A stretch of 64,000 nt of DNA. Source: CAWAND01 sp963797485. GTDB lineage: Bacteria > Chloroflexota > Anaerolineae > Anaerolineales > E44-bin32. The notes below the pieces were generated by a model. That model made no database searches, was not told where the DNA came from, and saw only the letters and a program-made list of their open reading frames with translations. Both the position numbers and the translations under genes were made by a program. Positions within the stretch are counted from its first letter, which is position 1. Every line of letters begins with the position of its first letter. Positions 54,288 through 63,146 of this stretch are shown piece by piece. The stretch lies in contig CAWCPF010000001.1 of assembly GCA_963797485.1 (NCBI GenBank), positions 124,001 to 188,000 on the forward strand. The letters are read 5' to 3'.

Positions 54288-55208
54288 CTACTCGCCAAAC
54301 ACGTCCAGCAGGACGGGATTGATGGTTGACCAATCCGGGGTGAGGACTTGCGCGCCGGCCGGCGTGGTGAACCCGGAGACCATTTGACGATCGATCACAC
54401 GGGCATCGATTCCATCAGGGCCCACCCGCAGTAGCGCCATGCCCAAGCGTGGCCAGAGCCAGAATGGCACATCGGTGCGGACCGACCCGGCCAATGCGGC
54501 CGCCGCCCGGGGGAGGCGCGGCCAGGCCACCGGCTCACTCAATTGTCGCAGAACGGCGCGCAGAAAAAGTTGGCCGCGAGCCATCCTTGCGAAGTCGTCG
54601 CTGCCGGCGCGATCGCGAACAAACGCCAGCGCTTGGGCGCCATCCAAGGTCGAACGGCCGGCCGGATAGCCCGACATCGGCTCGGGAAGGTCGAGCTCAA
54701 CTCCCCCGAGCCCGTCCACGAAATCGCGTACAGCCCCGAAATCGAGCCGAACATAGGCATGCACGTGGACCCCGAAGTTTTGGCGGACGGTCTGCATGGC
54801 TGCGGTCGGGCCTGTCCCCGGCGAGCTCGATTCGGCGAAGAAATGCGCTGTGTTGATCCGATTCTGCTGCCCATCGGGCAAGGTGATCCACAGATCTCTG
54901 GGAATGGACAGCATGCCCACATAGGGTTCGCCAGGCTGAAATGTCGTCAGGACCATCGTGTCCGTCCGGCTGACGGCGCCCTCTCCCGCCCGGCTGTCGA
55001 TCCCCAACAAGAGAACATTCGTGCGTAGAGGCGCAAAGAGATAGGCGCCGGCGAGCAGCCCGACCATGGCGCCAACCAGCGCCGCCGGCAGCCACCATCC
55101 GGCTGGTCGACGTGGCCGACGCGGCCCGGCCAGGGCCGCTGCCGGCTGGGTCACCTCAACGATTTGAACGGCAGGCTGCGGGCGAGTTGCGTCGTCCGGC
55201 GAAGACAT
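54288..55208 (-). CDS. LytR-CpsA-Psr (LCP) family protein
   Basis: 306 residues. A cytoplasmic Pro-rich N-terminus, one membrane helix (about 45-65, PAALVGAMVGLLAGAYLF) and an extracellular LCP domain: NVLLLGIDSRAGEGAVSRTD, MLSIPRDLWI, RINTAHFF, ALAFVRDRAGSDDFARMARG with the diphosphate-binding Arg residues. LCP enzymes attach glycopolymers to peptidoglycan or other envelope acceptors. The ATG at 55208 begins the protein; the frame upstream is not protein-like. It lies beyond the type VII locus and is not obviously part of it. Confidence 0.9.
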   Translation of the reverse strand: MSSPDDATRPQPAVQIVEVTQPAAALAGPRRPRRPAGWWLPAALVGAMVGLLAGAYLFAPLRTNVLLLGIDSRAGEGAVSRTDTMVLTTFQPGEPYVGMLSIPRDLWITLPDGQQNRINTAHFFAESSSPGTGPTAAMQTVRQNFGVHVHAYVRLDFGAVRDFVDGLGGVELDLPEPMSGYPAGRSTLDGAQALAFVRDRAGSDDFARMARGQLFLRAVLRQLSEPVAWPRLPRAAAALAGSVRTDVPFWLWPRLGMALLRVGPDGIDARVIDRQMVSGFTTPAGAQVLTPDWSTINPVLLDVFGE

Positions 55209-55484
55209 GGTTGGGCATTTTATCACCCCCCAGGATGCGCCGATGGTCACTCCGAGCCGCGGTCTTCTGATGCTACAATGGGCCTCGATGCTCCCGAGCA
55301 GCCCGCAGTTCTCCCCCGCATTTGTCTCGGATTCGATGCCAAATCGCATGGTCTTGACGGTCGGCAGCCTGGCTTTGCCCGCCACCCGGCCTGCGCGCCC
55401 CTCCGCAGGTCGACCTGACACGTTTGAGCGGCATGCGGCCCAGCCCTCCTTCTCCAGCCTCTATCCCCTCCCCAGGAGGTCATC

Positions 55485-56444
55485 TTGCTGAGAGCGCTCT
55501 TGCTTTACCTATCAGCCGCCGCCTGGGCCCGGCGCATTGTGTCGGGCTGGGGGTTGTCACGGCGCGTCTCGGCCCGCTTTGTGGCCGGAGATCGCCTGGA
55601 AGACGCCCTGCCGGTCATCCAAGCTCTGAACGCATCCGGCTTGAATGCCACCCTGGACCACCTGGGGGAGAACGTGAATTCCGCCGAGGATGCGGAGCGC
55701 GCCGCCCAGGATTACCTGGGCCTGCTGGATCGAATCCACGAAGCCGGAGCACATGCGAATGTGTCCCTGAAGCTGACCCAGCTTGGGCTGTCGCTTGACT
55801 TCGAACTGTGTGTCCGGAATTTGCAGCGCATCGTCGACAAAGCGCTCGGCTACGGCAGTTTCGTCCGCATCGACATGGAGCACTCCGAAATCCTTGAGGA
55901 GACCGTCAAGGTCTTCGATCAACTTCGGTCTGCCGGTGCCACCAACCTGGGTGTGGTCATCCAGAGTTACTTGTACCGCAGCGACGACGATATCCGCCAC
56001 CTCGCCGAACAAGGGGTCAGCGTTCGTCTCGTGAAAGGGGCGTACGATGAACCGCCTCGGGTTGCCTATCCGAAGAAGGCCGACGTGGATCTGGCGTTCG
56101 ACCGAGAAGCCCGCTGGCTGATAGAAGGCGCCCTCCAACACAATGGCCGGCCGGTCTCTCCGGACGGCCGTATCCCGCCGATGGTCGCCATCGGCACGCA
56201 CGACAAGGCCCGCATCGATGCCGCGTGTGAAGCGGCCCAAGCCGTCGGGCTGCCCAAGCAGGCGCTGGAGTTCCAACTGCTTCACGGCATCCGGACCGAG
56301 CTTCAGCATCAGCTTCTCGAGCAGGGTTATCCCGTCCGCATCTACGTGCCCTATGGCACAGAGTGGTACCCTTACTTCATGCGGCGCCTGGCCGAACGCC
56401 CCGCCAATCTGTGGTTCTTCGTCTCTAACTTGTTCAGGCGCTGA
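55485..56444 (+). CDS. proline dehydrogenase (monofunctional)
   Basis: 319 residues. FAD-dependent TIM barrel that oxidises proline to pyrroline-5-carboxylate. Motifs: NATLDHLGENVNSAEDA, VSLKLTQLGL, VRIDMEHSE, VIQSYLYRS, VRLVKGAYDEP with FAD/proline residues, GTHDKARID, FQLLHGIR, VRIYVPYGTEWYPYFMRRL with paired Arg that binds the proline carboxylate. TTG start preceded by AGGAGG. Single gene; no P5C dehydrogenase nearby. Confidence 0.93.
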   Translation: MLRALLLYLSAAAWARRIVSGWGLSRRVSARFVAGDRLEDALPVIQALNASGLNATLDHLGENVNSAEDAERAAQDYLGLLDRIHEAGAHANVSLKLTQLGLSLDFELCVRNLQRIVDKALGYGSFVRIDMEHSEILEETVKVFDQLRSAGATNLGVVIQSYLYRSDDDIRHLAEQGVSVRLVKGAYDEPPRVAYPKKADVDLAFDREARWLIEGALQHNGRPVSPDGRIPPMVAIGTHDKARIDAACEAAQAVGLPKQALEFQLLHGIRTELQHQLLEQGYPVRIYVPYGTEWYPYFMRRLAERPANLWFFVSNLFRR

Positions 56445-56640
56445 TCACAGGCAATCGGGGTGTCCCGCCCGGCTTACGTGCTCCAGACGGCGGCCTCGCT
56501 CAAGCGGTGACATGGTAGACTTTGCCCCGGGCCGTCCCTGCCATTCGATTCTCCAGAATCCAACTGCCCGGTCCAGCTGAGGCCCAGCGCGCCCTACCCG
56601 CTCGGCCCGCTCGGCCCATGGGGAGCAAAGGCTCGGTCGC

Positions 56641-57204
56641 ATGCCGGAGCCCTCAACCGACAAAGACATCCTGCGCTTTTCCCGTCGCCTGGCGGACGAC
56701 GGTGAGAGGACCCATGGCTACTTCCAGCAACTCAAGCCCGCTGATTGGCATCAGCCGGTCTACACGACCGGCTCGGGTTGGACGGTGCGTGAGGTCCTGG
56801 CCCACTTCGTGTCAGCCGAGCAGGCATTTCAATCCTTACTGGAGGACGTGACCCAAGGCGGCCCGGGCGCCCCGCGCAACATGGACGTCGTGGCGTTCAA
56901 CGAGAGCGACGTGCCTCGCTTCTCCAGCCAATCGCCTCAGACGCTGATGGACGCGTTTGCCCACGCACGGACGGCGACGGTCGAGCTCACCCGCAGACTG
57001 AGCCCGTCCGACCTTGCCAGGAGGGGCTACCATCCATTCTTTGGCGACTCGAGCGTGGAATCGATGTTGAAGCTGATCTACCGGCACAACATGATTTATT
57101 TGCGGGACGTCCGCAAAGCGCTGAGAACAGGCAAGCCGGTCGCCCACGTCGAGGTGACCCCGCCATCTCGGGCTCAGGAGCGCATGGATGACCGAAGTGA
57201 GTGA
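56641..57204 (+). CDS. DinB-like four-helix protein, first of a tandem pair
   Basis: 187 residues. DinB/YfiT (DUF664-type) fold: GWTVREVLAHFVSAEQAF supplies the first metal His, and YRHNMIYLRDVRKAL the C-terminal His pair. Family members are metal-dependent thiol transferases or unknown. Its 3' end overlaps the start of the next gene, which has the same fold, by 17 bp: a duplicated pair. Confidence 0.78.
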   Translation: MPEPSTDKDILRFSRRLADDGERTHGYFQQLKPADWHQPVYTTGSGWTVREVLAHFVSAEQAFQSLLEDVTQGGPGAPRNMDVVAFNESDVPRFSSQSPQTLMDAFAHARTATVELTRRLSPSDLARRGYHPFFGDSSVESMLKLIYRHNMIYLRDVRKALRTGKPVAHVEVTPPSRAQERMDDRSE

Positions 57205-57676
57205 GCGGAAGCAGGCGATCCTCGAGTACATGCAGCGCCTGCACGATCAGACTTGGCCGATTCTGGAGTCGATCAGCCGATCCGATGCGCCGGTGGAGGT
57301 CTATCGAGAAGGCGACCACGTCTGGAGCGTCCGCGACGTCATCGCCCATCTGGCGGATTCGGGCACCGGGCTGTTGGGTCAGGCGCGCAGGCTGGCAGCC
57401 GGGGAGCGCCCCTTACCGCCGGATTTCGACCTTAACCGCTGGAACCGGGGCGCGGTGCGGCGAAGCGCACGAACGGACCTGGATGATCTGCGGGCCTCGA
57501 TTGCCGCATCGTTTGCCGAAGCCGTCGAATTCCTGTCTCAGGTCGATGAGGCGGCTTTGGACAATGAGGGCCGGCGTGGCTCCGGCGAACTCACCACAGT
57601 CGAAGGATACTTCCGCCGGATGCTCGATCACCGTATCGAGCATCTGACCGACATTCAGACGGCCCTGGGGACTTAG
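57188..57676 (+). CDS. DinB-like four-helix protein, second of a tandem pair
   Basis: 162 residues. HVWSVRDVIAHLADSGTGLL matches the metal His helix, LDHRIEHLTDIQTAL the C-terminal His helix. Related to the preceding gene and translationally coupled to it; likely a metal-dependent thiol S-transferase homologue of unknown substrate. Followed after 3 bp by the 57680 gene. Confidence 0.78.
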   Translation: MTEVSERKQAILEYMQRLHDQTWPILESISRSDAPVEVYREGDHVWSVRDVIAHLADSGTGLLGQARRLAAGERPLPPDFDLNRWNRGAVRRSARTDLDDLRASIAASFAEAVEFLSQVDEAALDNEGRRGSGELTTVEGYFRRMLDHRIEHLTDIQTALGT

Positions 57677-57679
57677 GCC

Positions 57680-58111
57680 ATGCTGCCGCGCCTTCCGATA
57701 CACGATCTCTGGCTCAAGCCCCTCTCGGCGCACATGGAGGGGGATGACCGGACCCTGGATGTGCTGGCCTTCGACGACCACGTGCTGCTGCGCCTGGGGC
57801 GCCTCGAAGTTGTAAGTCTGTCGGCAGGCTCACGCACACTCTTCCGCATTCGGGCGGTGTCCGACGAGGTATGGGCCCTGATCGAAGGCGCGGCCGCGTG
57901 TCACTGGCAGGATCAACGCCCGGGCTCCCCGACTCACGGTCGATCCCACTTCGAAGCACTCAGCCAGCCGACGGCCGTGCTGGTTCCCTTCGGCGTCGGA
58001 TTCGGGGCCATCGCCGGTGAAGATGGCGCGACTCTGCTCCGGCTGGCCGTCGAGGAAACCGACCGCATGCCAGGCGATGAGGTCCTCGACTGGCCCGAGA
58101 CCGTCCAATGA
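57680..58111 (+). CDS. unknown protein, possibly cupin-like
   Basis: 143 residues, beta-rich, with no catalytic motif I recognise. The order of strands (VLAFDDHVLLRLGRLEVVSL, LFRIRAVSDEVWALIEGAA, TAVLVPFGVGFGAIAGEDGA) suggests a small beta barrel of the sugar-isomerase/cupin type. No signal peptide. Probably cotranscribed with the DinB pair upstream and the prenyltransferase 79 bp downstream. Confidence 0.6.
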   Translation: MLPRLPIHDLWLKPLSAHMEGDDRTLDVLAFDDHVLLRLGRLEVVSLSAGSRTLFRIRAVSDEVWALIEGAAACHWQDQRPGSPTHGRSHFEALSQPTAVLVPFGVGFGAIAGEDGATLLRLAVEETDRMPGDEVLDWPETVQ

Positions 58112-58190
58112 CGGCCAAGCCGAACGGGCACAGCCCGACCTCCGACCCCGTCTCCCCAGAACGACAGGACCCGGCTGACTGAGAACCGAG

Positions 58191-59111
58191 ATGCGCCTGC
58201 CGACCCTGCGTGAGATAGGGTTGTTCATCAGGCTCAGCCGCCTGCACTTTGTCGTCGGCAGCCTGCTGTTGTATGGTCTGGGCGCCGCCCTGGCCGCCTA
58301 TCGGGGAGCCAGAATCGACACCGGTCTGTATCTCCTTGGGCAGGCCATCGTCCTTTCGCTTCAGCTCATGAATCACTACTTCAACGAATACTTCGATGTG
58401 GAAGTGGATCGCATCAACCCGCGGCGCACGTGGCTGAGTGGTGGATCGGGGGCCCTGGCGGAGGGGGGACTGCCGCCTAAGGTTGCCATGTATGCCGGTT
58501 TCACAGCGCTGACCATCGCCGCCATGCTGTCGGGATTGTTGCTGGTCACCGGTCGCGCCGGGCTGGCGTCATGGCTCTTCCTGCTGCTGATCTTCGCCGG
58601 CGCCTACTTCTATAACGTGCCTCCCGTGCGCCTGGTCGGCAGCGGCTTCGGAGAATTGACCGCCGCATTAGTGGTTTCCGGATTTGTCCCGGCCCTGGCA
58701 TTCACACTCCAGCTGGGCACCCCGGACCGCCTGCTGCTCCTGAGCACGCTTCCACTGGTAGCGGCGAATTTCGCCATGCTGCTGATGGTAGAGTTGCCGG
58801 ACTACGCCAGCAACTCGGCGGCCGACAAGCAAAACCTGATGGTGCGCTTGGGCTGGCTTCGGGGTATGCGCGTCCACGATGCCGCCCTGGCGCTGGCCTT
58901 TATGATTTTGGGCGCCGGCTACTTTTTGGGGCTTCCTTACCGTGTGGCCGTCGGCCCGCTGCTTGCCCTGCCATTGGGCGTCGCTCAGGTCTGGACCCTG
59001 TGGCGGATCCGTGGAGGCGCCCCGCCGCGCTGGTCCCTGCTGACGGCCAACGCCGTTGTGATCCTGGGGCTGATGGCCTATCTCGAACTGGTGGGCTATC
59101 TGCTCACCTGA
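58191..59111 (+). CDS. UbiA family prenyltransferase (MenA-like)
   Basis: 306 residues, eight to nine membrane helices. First Asp-rich motif NHYFNEYFDVEVDRINPRRT (NxxxDxxxD type) and second motif ELPDYASNSAADKQNLMVRL, which bind the Mg-diphosphate of the polyprenyl donor. The sequence resembles 1,4-dihydroxy-2-naphthoate octaprenyltransferase, for menaquinone, more than heme O synthase. No other quinone genes nearby, so the acceptor is not certain. Confidence 0.85.
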   Translation: MRLPTLREIGLFIRLSRLHFVVGSLLLYGLGAALAAYRGARIDTGLYLLGQAIVLSLQLMNHYFNEYFDVEVDRINPRRTWLSGGSGALAEGGLPPKVAMYAGFTALTIAAMLSGLLLVTGRAGLASWLFLLLIFAGAYFYNVPPVRLVGSGFGELTAALVVSGFVPALAFTLQLGTPDRLLLLSTLPLVAANFAMLLMVELPDYASNSAADKQNLMVRLGWLRGMRVHDAALALAFMILGAGYFLGLPYRVAVGPLLALPLGVAQVWTLWRIRGGAPPRWSLLTANAVVILGLMAYLELVGYLLT

Positions 59112-59129
59112 CGCCTGACACGCCAAGCT

Positions 59130-59789
59130 TCAACGCGACCGGCTGTAGGTCCCCATCAGCTCGGCCTGGCCGAGCACGTGCCCCTGCATGGCTGCCAGAA
59201 GCGCCTCCTTGGTGGCGCCCGGTTCAAGGCTCAACTCCGCATCCAGCGCGTATAGCCGAAAGAAATAACGGTGAGTGCCCCCCGGTGGACACGGCCCGCC
59301 GTATCCGGACCGCCCCCAGCTGTTCAATCCATTGCGGCTCCCATCCGGCAGGCTGGGCGCAGCGCTGATTGCTTCGCCCAGCCCCGACGCGCTGGAGGGG
59401 ATCTGATAAAGCACCCAATGGACCCAGATCCCGGCCGGCGCATCCGGGTCATCAAGAATCAACGCCAGGCTGACCGTTTCGGCGGGGAGACCGTGCCATA
59501 CCAACACGGGCGATACATCCTCGCCGTCACACGAGTAAAAGGACGGGATCGAATCCCCGGCTTCGAATACCGGGCTTGTCAGCTCAAACGCCATGGAACC
59601 TCCTGAGGTAACCGCTGCGACCGGCGCCCCGCCCGAAGGCTGGCCCATTCCTGGCACGACGCAAGCGCCCAGCTGGAGGGTCATCAGACAGCCAGCAACC
59701 AGCCTGCTCCCAAGCGCGCGCCCGATGGATGCCCTCCGAATGAGGTTGTGAATTCCTTCACAAGCAGAGTTGCGAAGTCTTCGCGGCAT
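59130..59789 (-). CDS. YbhB/YbcL-type PEBP lipoprotein
   Basis: 219 residues from the ATG at 59787-59789. A hydrophobic stretch ends in LQLGAC (lipobox), so the mature protein is a lipoprotein. The PEBP fold follows: SIPSFYSCDGEDVSPVLVW, ILDDPDAPAGIWVHWVLY with the anion-site Asp-Pro-Asp and His, and GPCPPGGTHRYFFRLYALD. Function of bacterial PEBPs is unclear; the family binds phospho-ligands. A TATAAT ends only 5 bases before this ATG, so the message would be nearly leaderless, or a downstream non-ATG start is used. Confidence 0.85.
   Translation of the reverse strand: MPRRLRNSACEGIHNLIRRASIGRALGSRLVAGCLMTLQLGACVVPGMGQPSGGAPVAAVTSGGSMAFELTSPVFEAGDSIPSFYSCDGEDVSPVLVWHGLPAETVSLALILDDPDAPAGIWVHWVLYQIPSSASGLGEAISAAPSLPDGSRNGLNSWGRSGYGGPCPPGGTHRYFFRLYALDAELSLEPGATKEALLAAMQGHVLGQAELMGTYSRSR
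59746..59763. promoter_or_regulatory. TGTGA-N6-TCACA palindrome, copy 4 (CRP/Rex-like site)
   Basis: Perfect TTGTGAA-TTCC-TTCACAA. It lies 32-49 bases downstream of the minus-strand TATAAT at 59795-59800, inside the start of the PEBP frame, where a repressor would block elongation. The peroxiredoxin start is 114 bases away on the other strand. Confidence 0.6.
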
Positions 59790-59794
59790 GTCTG

Positions 59795-59800
59795 ATTATA
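59795..59800 (-). promoter_or_regulatory. TATAAT -10 box for the PEBP gene
   Basis: Perfect minus-strand TATAAT within CCTATAATCAG. No convincing -35. Transcription would begin close to the ATG at 59789. Confidence 0.45.
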
Positions 59801-59876
59801 GGATAACCGGCCAGATGGCATTCGCACTGAGTGGTAGGATTCGGTTCGTTTCAGCTTTGCATAATAGGAGGCCCCA

Positions 59877-60344
59877 ATGCCCTTGCCCGCTGCCGGCGCG
59901 CCGGCGCCAGATTTCTCGCTGCCTGACGAAACCGGACACATCGTCCGGCTGTCGGATCTACGCGGCCAGCCGGTCGTGCTTTACTTCTACCCTAAAGACG
60001 ATACGCCGGGCTGCACCAAGGAAGCCTGCAACTTCCGGGACGGATACGTTGAGTACCAGGCCGCCGGCGCCGTAATCCTGGGGGTCAGCCCCGACACCTC
60101 CCGGTCACACGCACGTTTTCGAGCCAAGTACCATCTCCCCTTCTCACTCCTGGCCGACGCCGACCACAAGGTTTGCGACCTTTACGGGGTGTGGGGACCC
60201 AAGAAGTCCTACGGCAGGGAATACATGGGGGTCCTGAGAACAAGCTTCCTGATTGGGCCCGACGGCACGTTGGTGAAGGTCTTCGAAAATGTGCGCCCCG
60301 CCGAGCACAGCCAGGATGTTCTTGAAGCCCTCGCAGCTGCGTGA
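59877..60344 (+). CDS. bcp: thioredoxin-dependent peroxiredoxin, BCP/PrxQ type
   Basis: 155 residues. APDFSLPDETG at the start; peroxidatic Cys in DDTPGCTKEACNFRD with the resolving Cys five residues later (PrxQ alpha-type); GVSPDTSRSHARF and LRTSFLIGPDGTL complete the fold. It reduces H2O2 and alkyl hydroperoxides. AGGAGG precedes the ATG. The divergent region upstream contains the CRP/Rex-like palindrome, consistent with redox control. Confidence 0.95.
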   Translation: MPLPAAGAPAPDFSLPDETGHIVRLSDLRGQPVVLYFYPKDDTPGCTKEACNFRDGYVEYQAAGAVILGVSPDTSRSHARFRAKYHLPFSLLADADHKVCDLYGVWGPKKSYGREYMGVLRTSFLIGPDGTLVKVFENVRPAEHSQDVLEALAAA

Positions 60345-60435
60345 GCGCGAGTCGGCGAATCCCGTTCCGCCTCTCGGTCATGTTACAATCCCGGGCTTTT
60401 CCAAACCCTTGGGATAGGATGCCTTCTAAATCGCC

Positions 60436-61110
60436 ATGCCGACTTTTGTCTCGACCCTGATTGACCTGTTTCTTCACCTCGACAAGCACCTGAGCGCCGT
60501 CATCCAAACGTACGGCGCGTGGACTTACGGGCTGCTGTTTTGTGTCTTCTTCGTAGAGACCGGGGTGGTGGTCATGCCCTTTCTGCCGGGAGACTCGCTG
60601 CTGTTTGCCGCCGGAACGTTCGCCGCCACCGGGGCATTCAGCCTGCCGAAACTGATGGGGCTCCTGTTCCTGGCCGTTGTTCTTGGGGACAATACCAACT
60701 ACTGGATCGGCCGCCAGATCGGCCCACGGGTCTTCACCGACAAGGTCCGATTCCTGAACAAGAAATATCTCGAACGCACGCATGCGTTCTACGAACGGCA
60801 TGGCGGCAAGACCGTCTTCTTGGCCCGTTTCATCCCCATCGTCCGGACCTTTGCCCCCTTCGTGGCCGGTATCGGGGCCATGAATTACGGGCGTTTCCTA
60901 CTCTACGACTTGTTTGGCGGGTTAACGTGGACGGCGGGATTCACTTTGGCCGGATACTTCTTCGGCAACCTCCCCGTCGTGAAGGAAAACTTCTCGCTGG
61001 CCATCATGGCCATCATCCTCATCTCGGTCACCCCTATGTTGGTCGAGTTTCTGCGCCACAGGAAGATGGGCGCCGAATCGGATACACCGACCGCTCCGAC
61101 TCCGCCATAG
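60436..61110 (+). CDS. DedA family membrane protein
   Basis: 224 residues. DedA/SNARE-associated fold: FVETGVVVMPFLPGDSLLFA with the reentrant loop acidic residue, GDNTNYWIGRQIG, and ARFIPIVRTFAPFVAGIGAM with the functional Arg pair. DedA proteins act as lipid flippases/scramblases (for example undecaprenyl phosphate or phosphatidylethanolamine recycling). Four to six membrane segments. A TACAAT box (about 60381-60386) could be its -10. Confidence 0.92.
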   Translation: MPTFVSTLIDLFLHLDKHLSAVIQTYGAWTYGLLFCVFFVETGVVVMPFLPGDSLLFAAGTFAATGAFSLPKLMGLLFLAVVLGDNTNYWIGRQIGPRVFTDKVRFLNKKYLERTHAFYERHGGKTVFLARFIPIVRTFAPFVAGIGAMNYGRFLLYDLFGGLTWTAGFTLAGYFFGNLPVVKENFSLAIMAIILISVTPMLVEFLRHRKMGAESDTPTAPTPP

Positions 61111-61378
61111 CCAGAGACAGGCTGGGCTGCAGGCGTCCGACGCGCCGCCAAAATCAACCTGGGCTGTCTGAATCGCGGGTGAGACGGCCCTTTCTCGCTA
61201 TTGGACCCTCCCTCCCGGCTGAGCCCCGACCTGGGTGGCACGTCGACCCCCAGCCCAAGCTTCCACCACTTGGGATGAAGTCGAGCTAGCCTGCTAGCTG
61301 CCAACCGACGTGGAGGCGATGGCGGTCTAAGGAGACGAGGGAGCAAGGCTCCCCTCCCCTTGTGAGAACCCCACCCCC

Positions 61379-61518
61379 TCTCCGCCAGGACACCAAGCCG
61401 CGTAGAACTCCCAAAGGCGAGAGGGGGCCGAGGGGCACCCGCAGGCAACCAATGGGGTGATGTCCGTCATCGCCTCGAGGTCCTCTAGCGACGTGGCCAT
61501 CCGAATGGGGTCGCGGCC
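61379..61518 (+). repeat. interspersed intergenic repeat, copy B
   Basis: Homologous to 34349-34492 (plus) and 15895-16041 (minus). It shares with copy C the opening CGCCAGGACA block and with copy A the GAGAGGGGGCCG and GTCGCGGCC blocks. It occupies part of the 485-bp gap between the DedA and M50 genes; the rest of the gap shows no gene. Confidence 0.5.
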
Positions 61519-61595
61519 AAACTAAGTGAGGGAGAGAGATGGAAGGGAACGGGCCGCCCCTTATTGGGACAGCTCGCCGCCTATTTCGCCGACGG

Positions 61596-62828
61596 TCAGC
61601 CCAGCAGGACCAGGGGCACCGGCGTAAATGTCAGAACAAAGACAAGCAGGCCCAGGACGGCCAGCGCCCGGCGGCCATTGTCCAGCGGGGTGATTTCATC
61701 CAAGGTCTCCGCATGGCTGCGGCCGACGAAGAAGATCAGAGCCGCCCAGATCCACCAGCCGGACCACAGGAATCCCATCCCCACCAGCAGAACGACGATC
61801 ACCGGCCACAGGATATTGACACGCCGCCCGAACAGGACATAGATCAGGTGCCCGCCATCCAACTGGCCGACTGGAAGAAGGTTCAAGGCCGTGACCAGCA
61901 TCCCGGCCCATCCGGCCCAGGCGAGCGGATGAATGATGATGTCATGCCCCCCAAAGGGGAAGGGTGTGCCCGAAAGCACATACCTCAACCAGTACAGAAG
62001 CGGCGGCACACCCGCATACGTCGCAGGGGCCGGCAGCAGCTCTCCCTTGAGCAGGAACTTGGCCCCCAGGTACAGCAGCGAGTTGCCTTCCATCATGAGG
62101 CCAGACCCGGCTGACGCGCTGGTGGGCAAGGGCTGGACGTGGGACAGGTAGATGCCAACCAGCAAGATGGGGACACAAACCACGAAGCCGGCCAGCGGAC
62201 CGGCCAAGCCGATGTCCAGCAGTTGACGCCGATCCTTGGGCGGGGACTTAAGCCGGATGAAGGCCCCCAGCGTTCCGAGTGTGGATAAAGGCGGGGGCAG
62301 CGGCAGGAAGTACGGCAAGGTCACCGCTGCCTTGTGATGGCGCGCCGCCAGGTAATGGCCAAACTCATGGGCCAGCAGGATCCCCATCAATGCCAGCGCG
62401 AAGGGCACGCCTCCCAGCACGAAGAGTAAGAACTGGCCTGGCGATGACAGGTCGGGCTGGAAGGTGGTCACGTCGTAAGTCAGGACATTCGAGAAGAGCA
62501 CCCCCGTGGCCAAGACACACAGCAAGGTGGCCACGAAAAGGGCGACGTTGACTCGCCTATCGGACGGGCCCGGGGCGGGCAGGCGCGGCACGCCGGCGAT
62601 CACGTGCCGGCCGTCCGCTTCTCGGAACAGCAGCGTCATGCCTGCCCGCTCGAAGTCAGGGCGCAGCCGGTCATAGGCCTCGGACGAAGGTCCGCGCAGC
62701 CGGCCGCGAAAACGCACCACGAAGTCCCGCTGTCGATCGCCGCGGGTCACGTCTTCGACCTCCATGACCTGCTGCACCGAGTCATGCAAGGACTGAATGG
62801 GATCTGCAACCTCAAAACTGGAGTCCAT
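61596..62828 (-). CDS. site-2 protease-like M50 membrane metallopeptidase
   Basis: 410 residues. An N-terminal soluble ~110 residues is followed by about eight membrane helices. Zinc site LLAHEFGHYLAARHH (HExxH form HEFGH) and the distal NLLPVGQLDGGHLIYVLFGR (NxxPxxxLDG). Related to plant EGY and Chloroflexota/cyanobacterial S2P homologues; it would cleave a membrane substrate, often to release a transcription regulator. No PDZ domain. The substrate is unknown. Confidence 0.9.
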   Translation of the reverse strand: MDSSFEVADPIQSLHDSVQQVMEVEDVTRGDRQRDFVVRFRGRLRGPSSEAYDRLRPDFERAGMTLLFREADGRHVIAGVPRLPAPGPSDRRVNVALFVATLLCVLATGVLFSNVLTYDVTTFQPDLSSPGQFLLFVLGGVPFALALMGILLAHEFGHYLAARHHKAAVTLPYFLPLPPPLSTLGTLGAFIRLKSPPKDRRQLLDIGLAGPLAGFVVCVPILLVGIYLSHVQPLPTSASAGSGLMMEGNSLLYLGAKFLLKGELLPAPATYAGVPPLLYWLRYVLSGTPFPFGGHDIIIHPLAWAGWAGMLVTALNLLPVGQLDGGHLIYVLFGRRVNILWPVIVVLLVGMGFLWSGWWIWAALIFFVGRSHAETLDEITPLDNGRRALAVLGLLVFVLTFTPVPLVLLG

Positions 62829-62860
62829 ACCTCACCTGACCAATCCAATGCGTTCGAAGG

Positions 62861-62954
62861 CGGGAGTGGATGGGAGTCGAACCCACCGCGGACCGCTGAG
62901 CGGCCCGCCACCGATTTTGAAGACCGGGGGACCCACCGGGACCCAACCACCCCC
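62861..62954 (-). tRNA. selC: tRNA-Sec (selenocysteine, anticodon TCA)
   Basis: 94 nt. Features specific for tRNA-Sec: 8-bp acceptor (GGGGGTGG/CCACTCCC with one G-U), 5-bp T stem, a long 9-bp variable arm (GCGGGCCGC/GCGGTCCGC) and anticodon loop CTTCAAA. Discriminator G; CCA is not encoded. The D stem has one T-T mismatch. It implies that the genome decodes UGA as selenocysteine (SelA, SelB, SelD expected elsewhere). Confidence 0.93.
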
Positions 62955-63146
62955 GAAAGCTGAAGCATACCGCATCGCAACCACAGCATCAAATCGGCCG
63001 GCAGGCCCAAAGGGAGGTTTCCTGCTAGAATCCCCGGTCTGGAGGCTTCCGGTGTCGGTAGGTCCTGGTTCCCGCCCTCCCCAGTCGACAGACCAAGAAC
63101 CCTGCGCGTCTTCATGCCCCGGCCGGCAAAGCCCGCGGGGCGTCGG

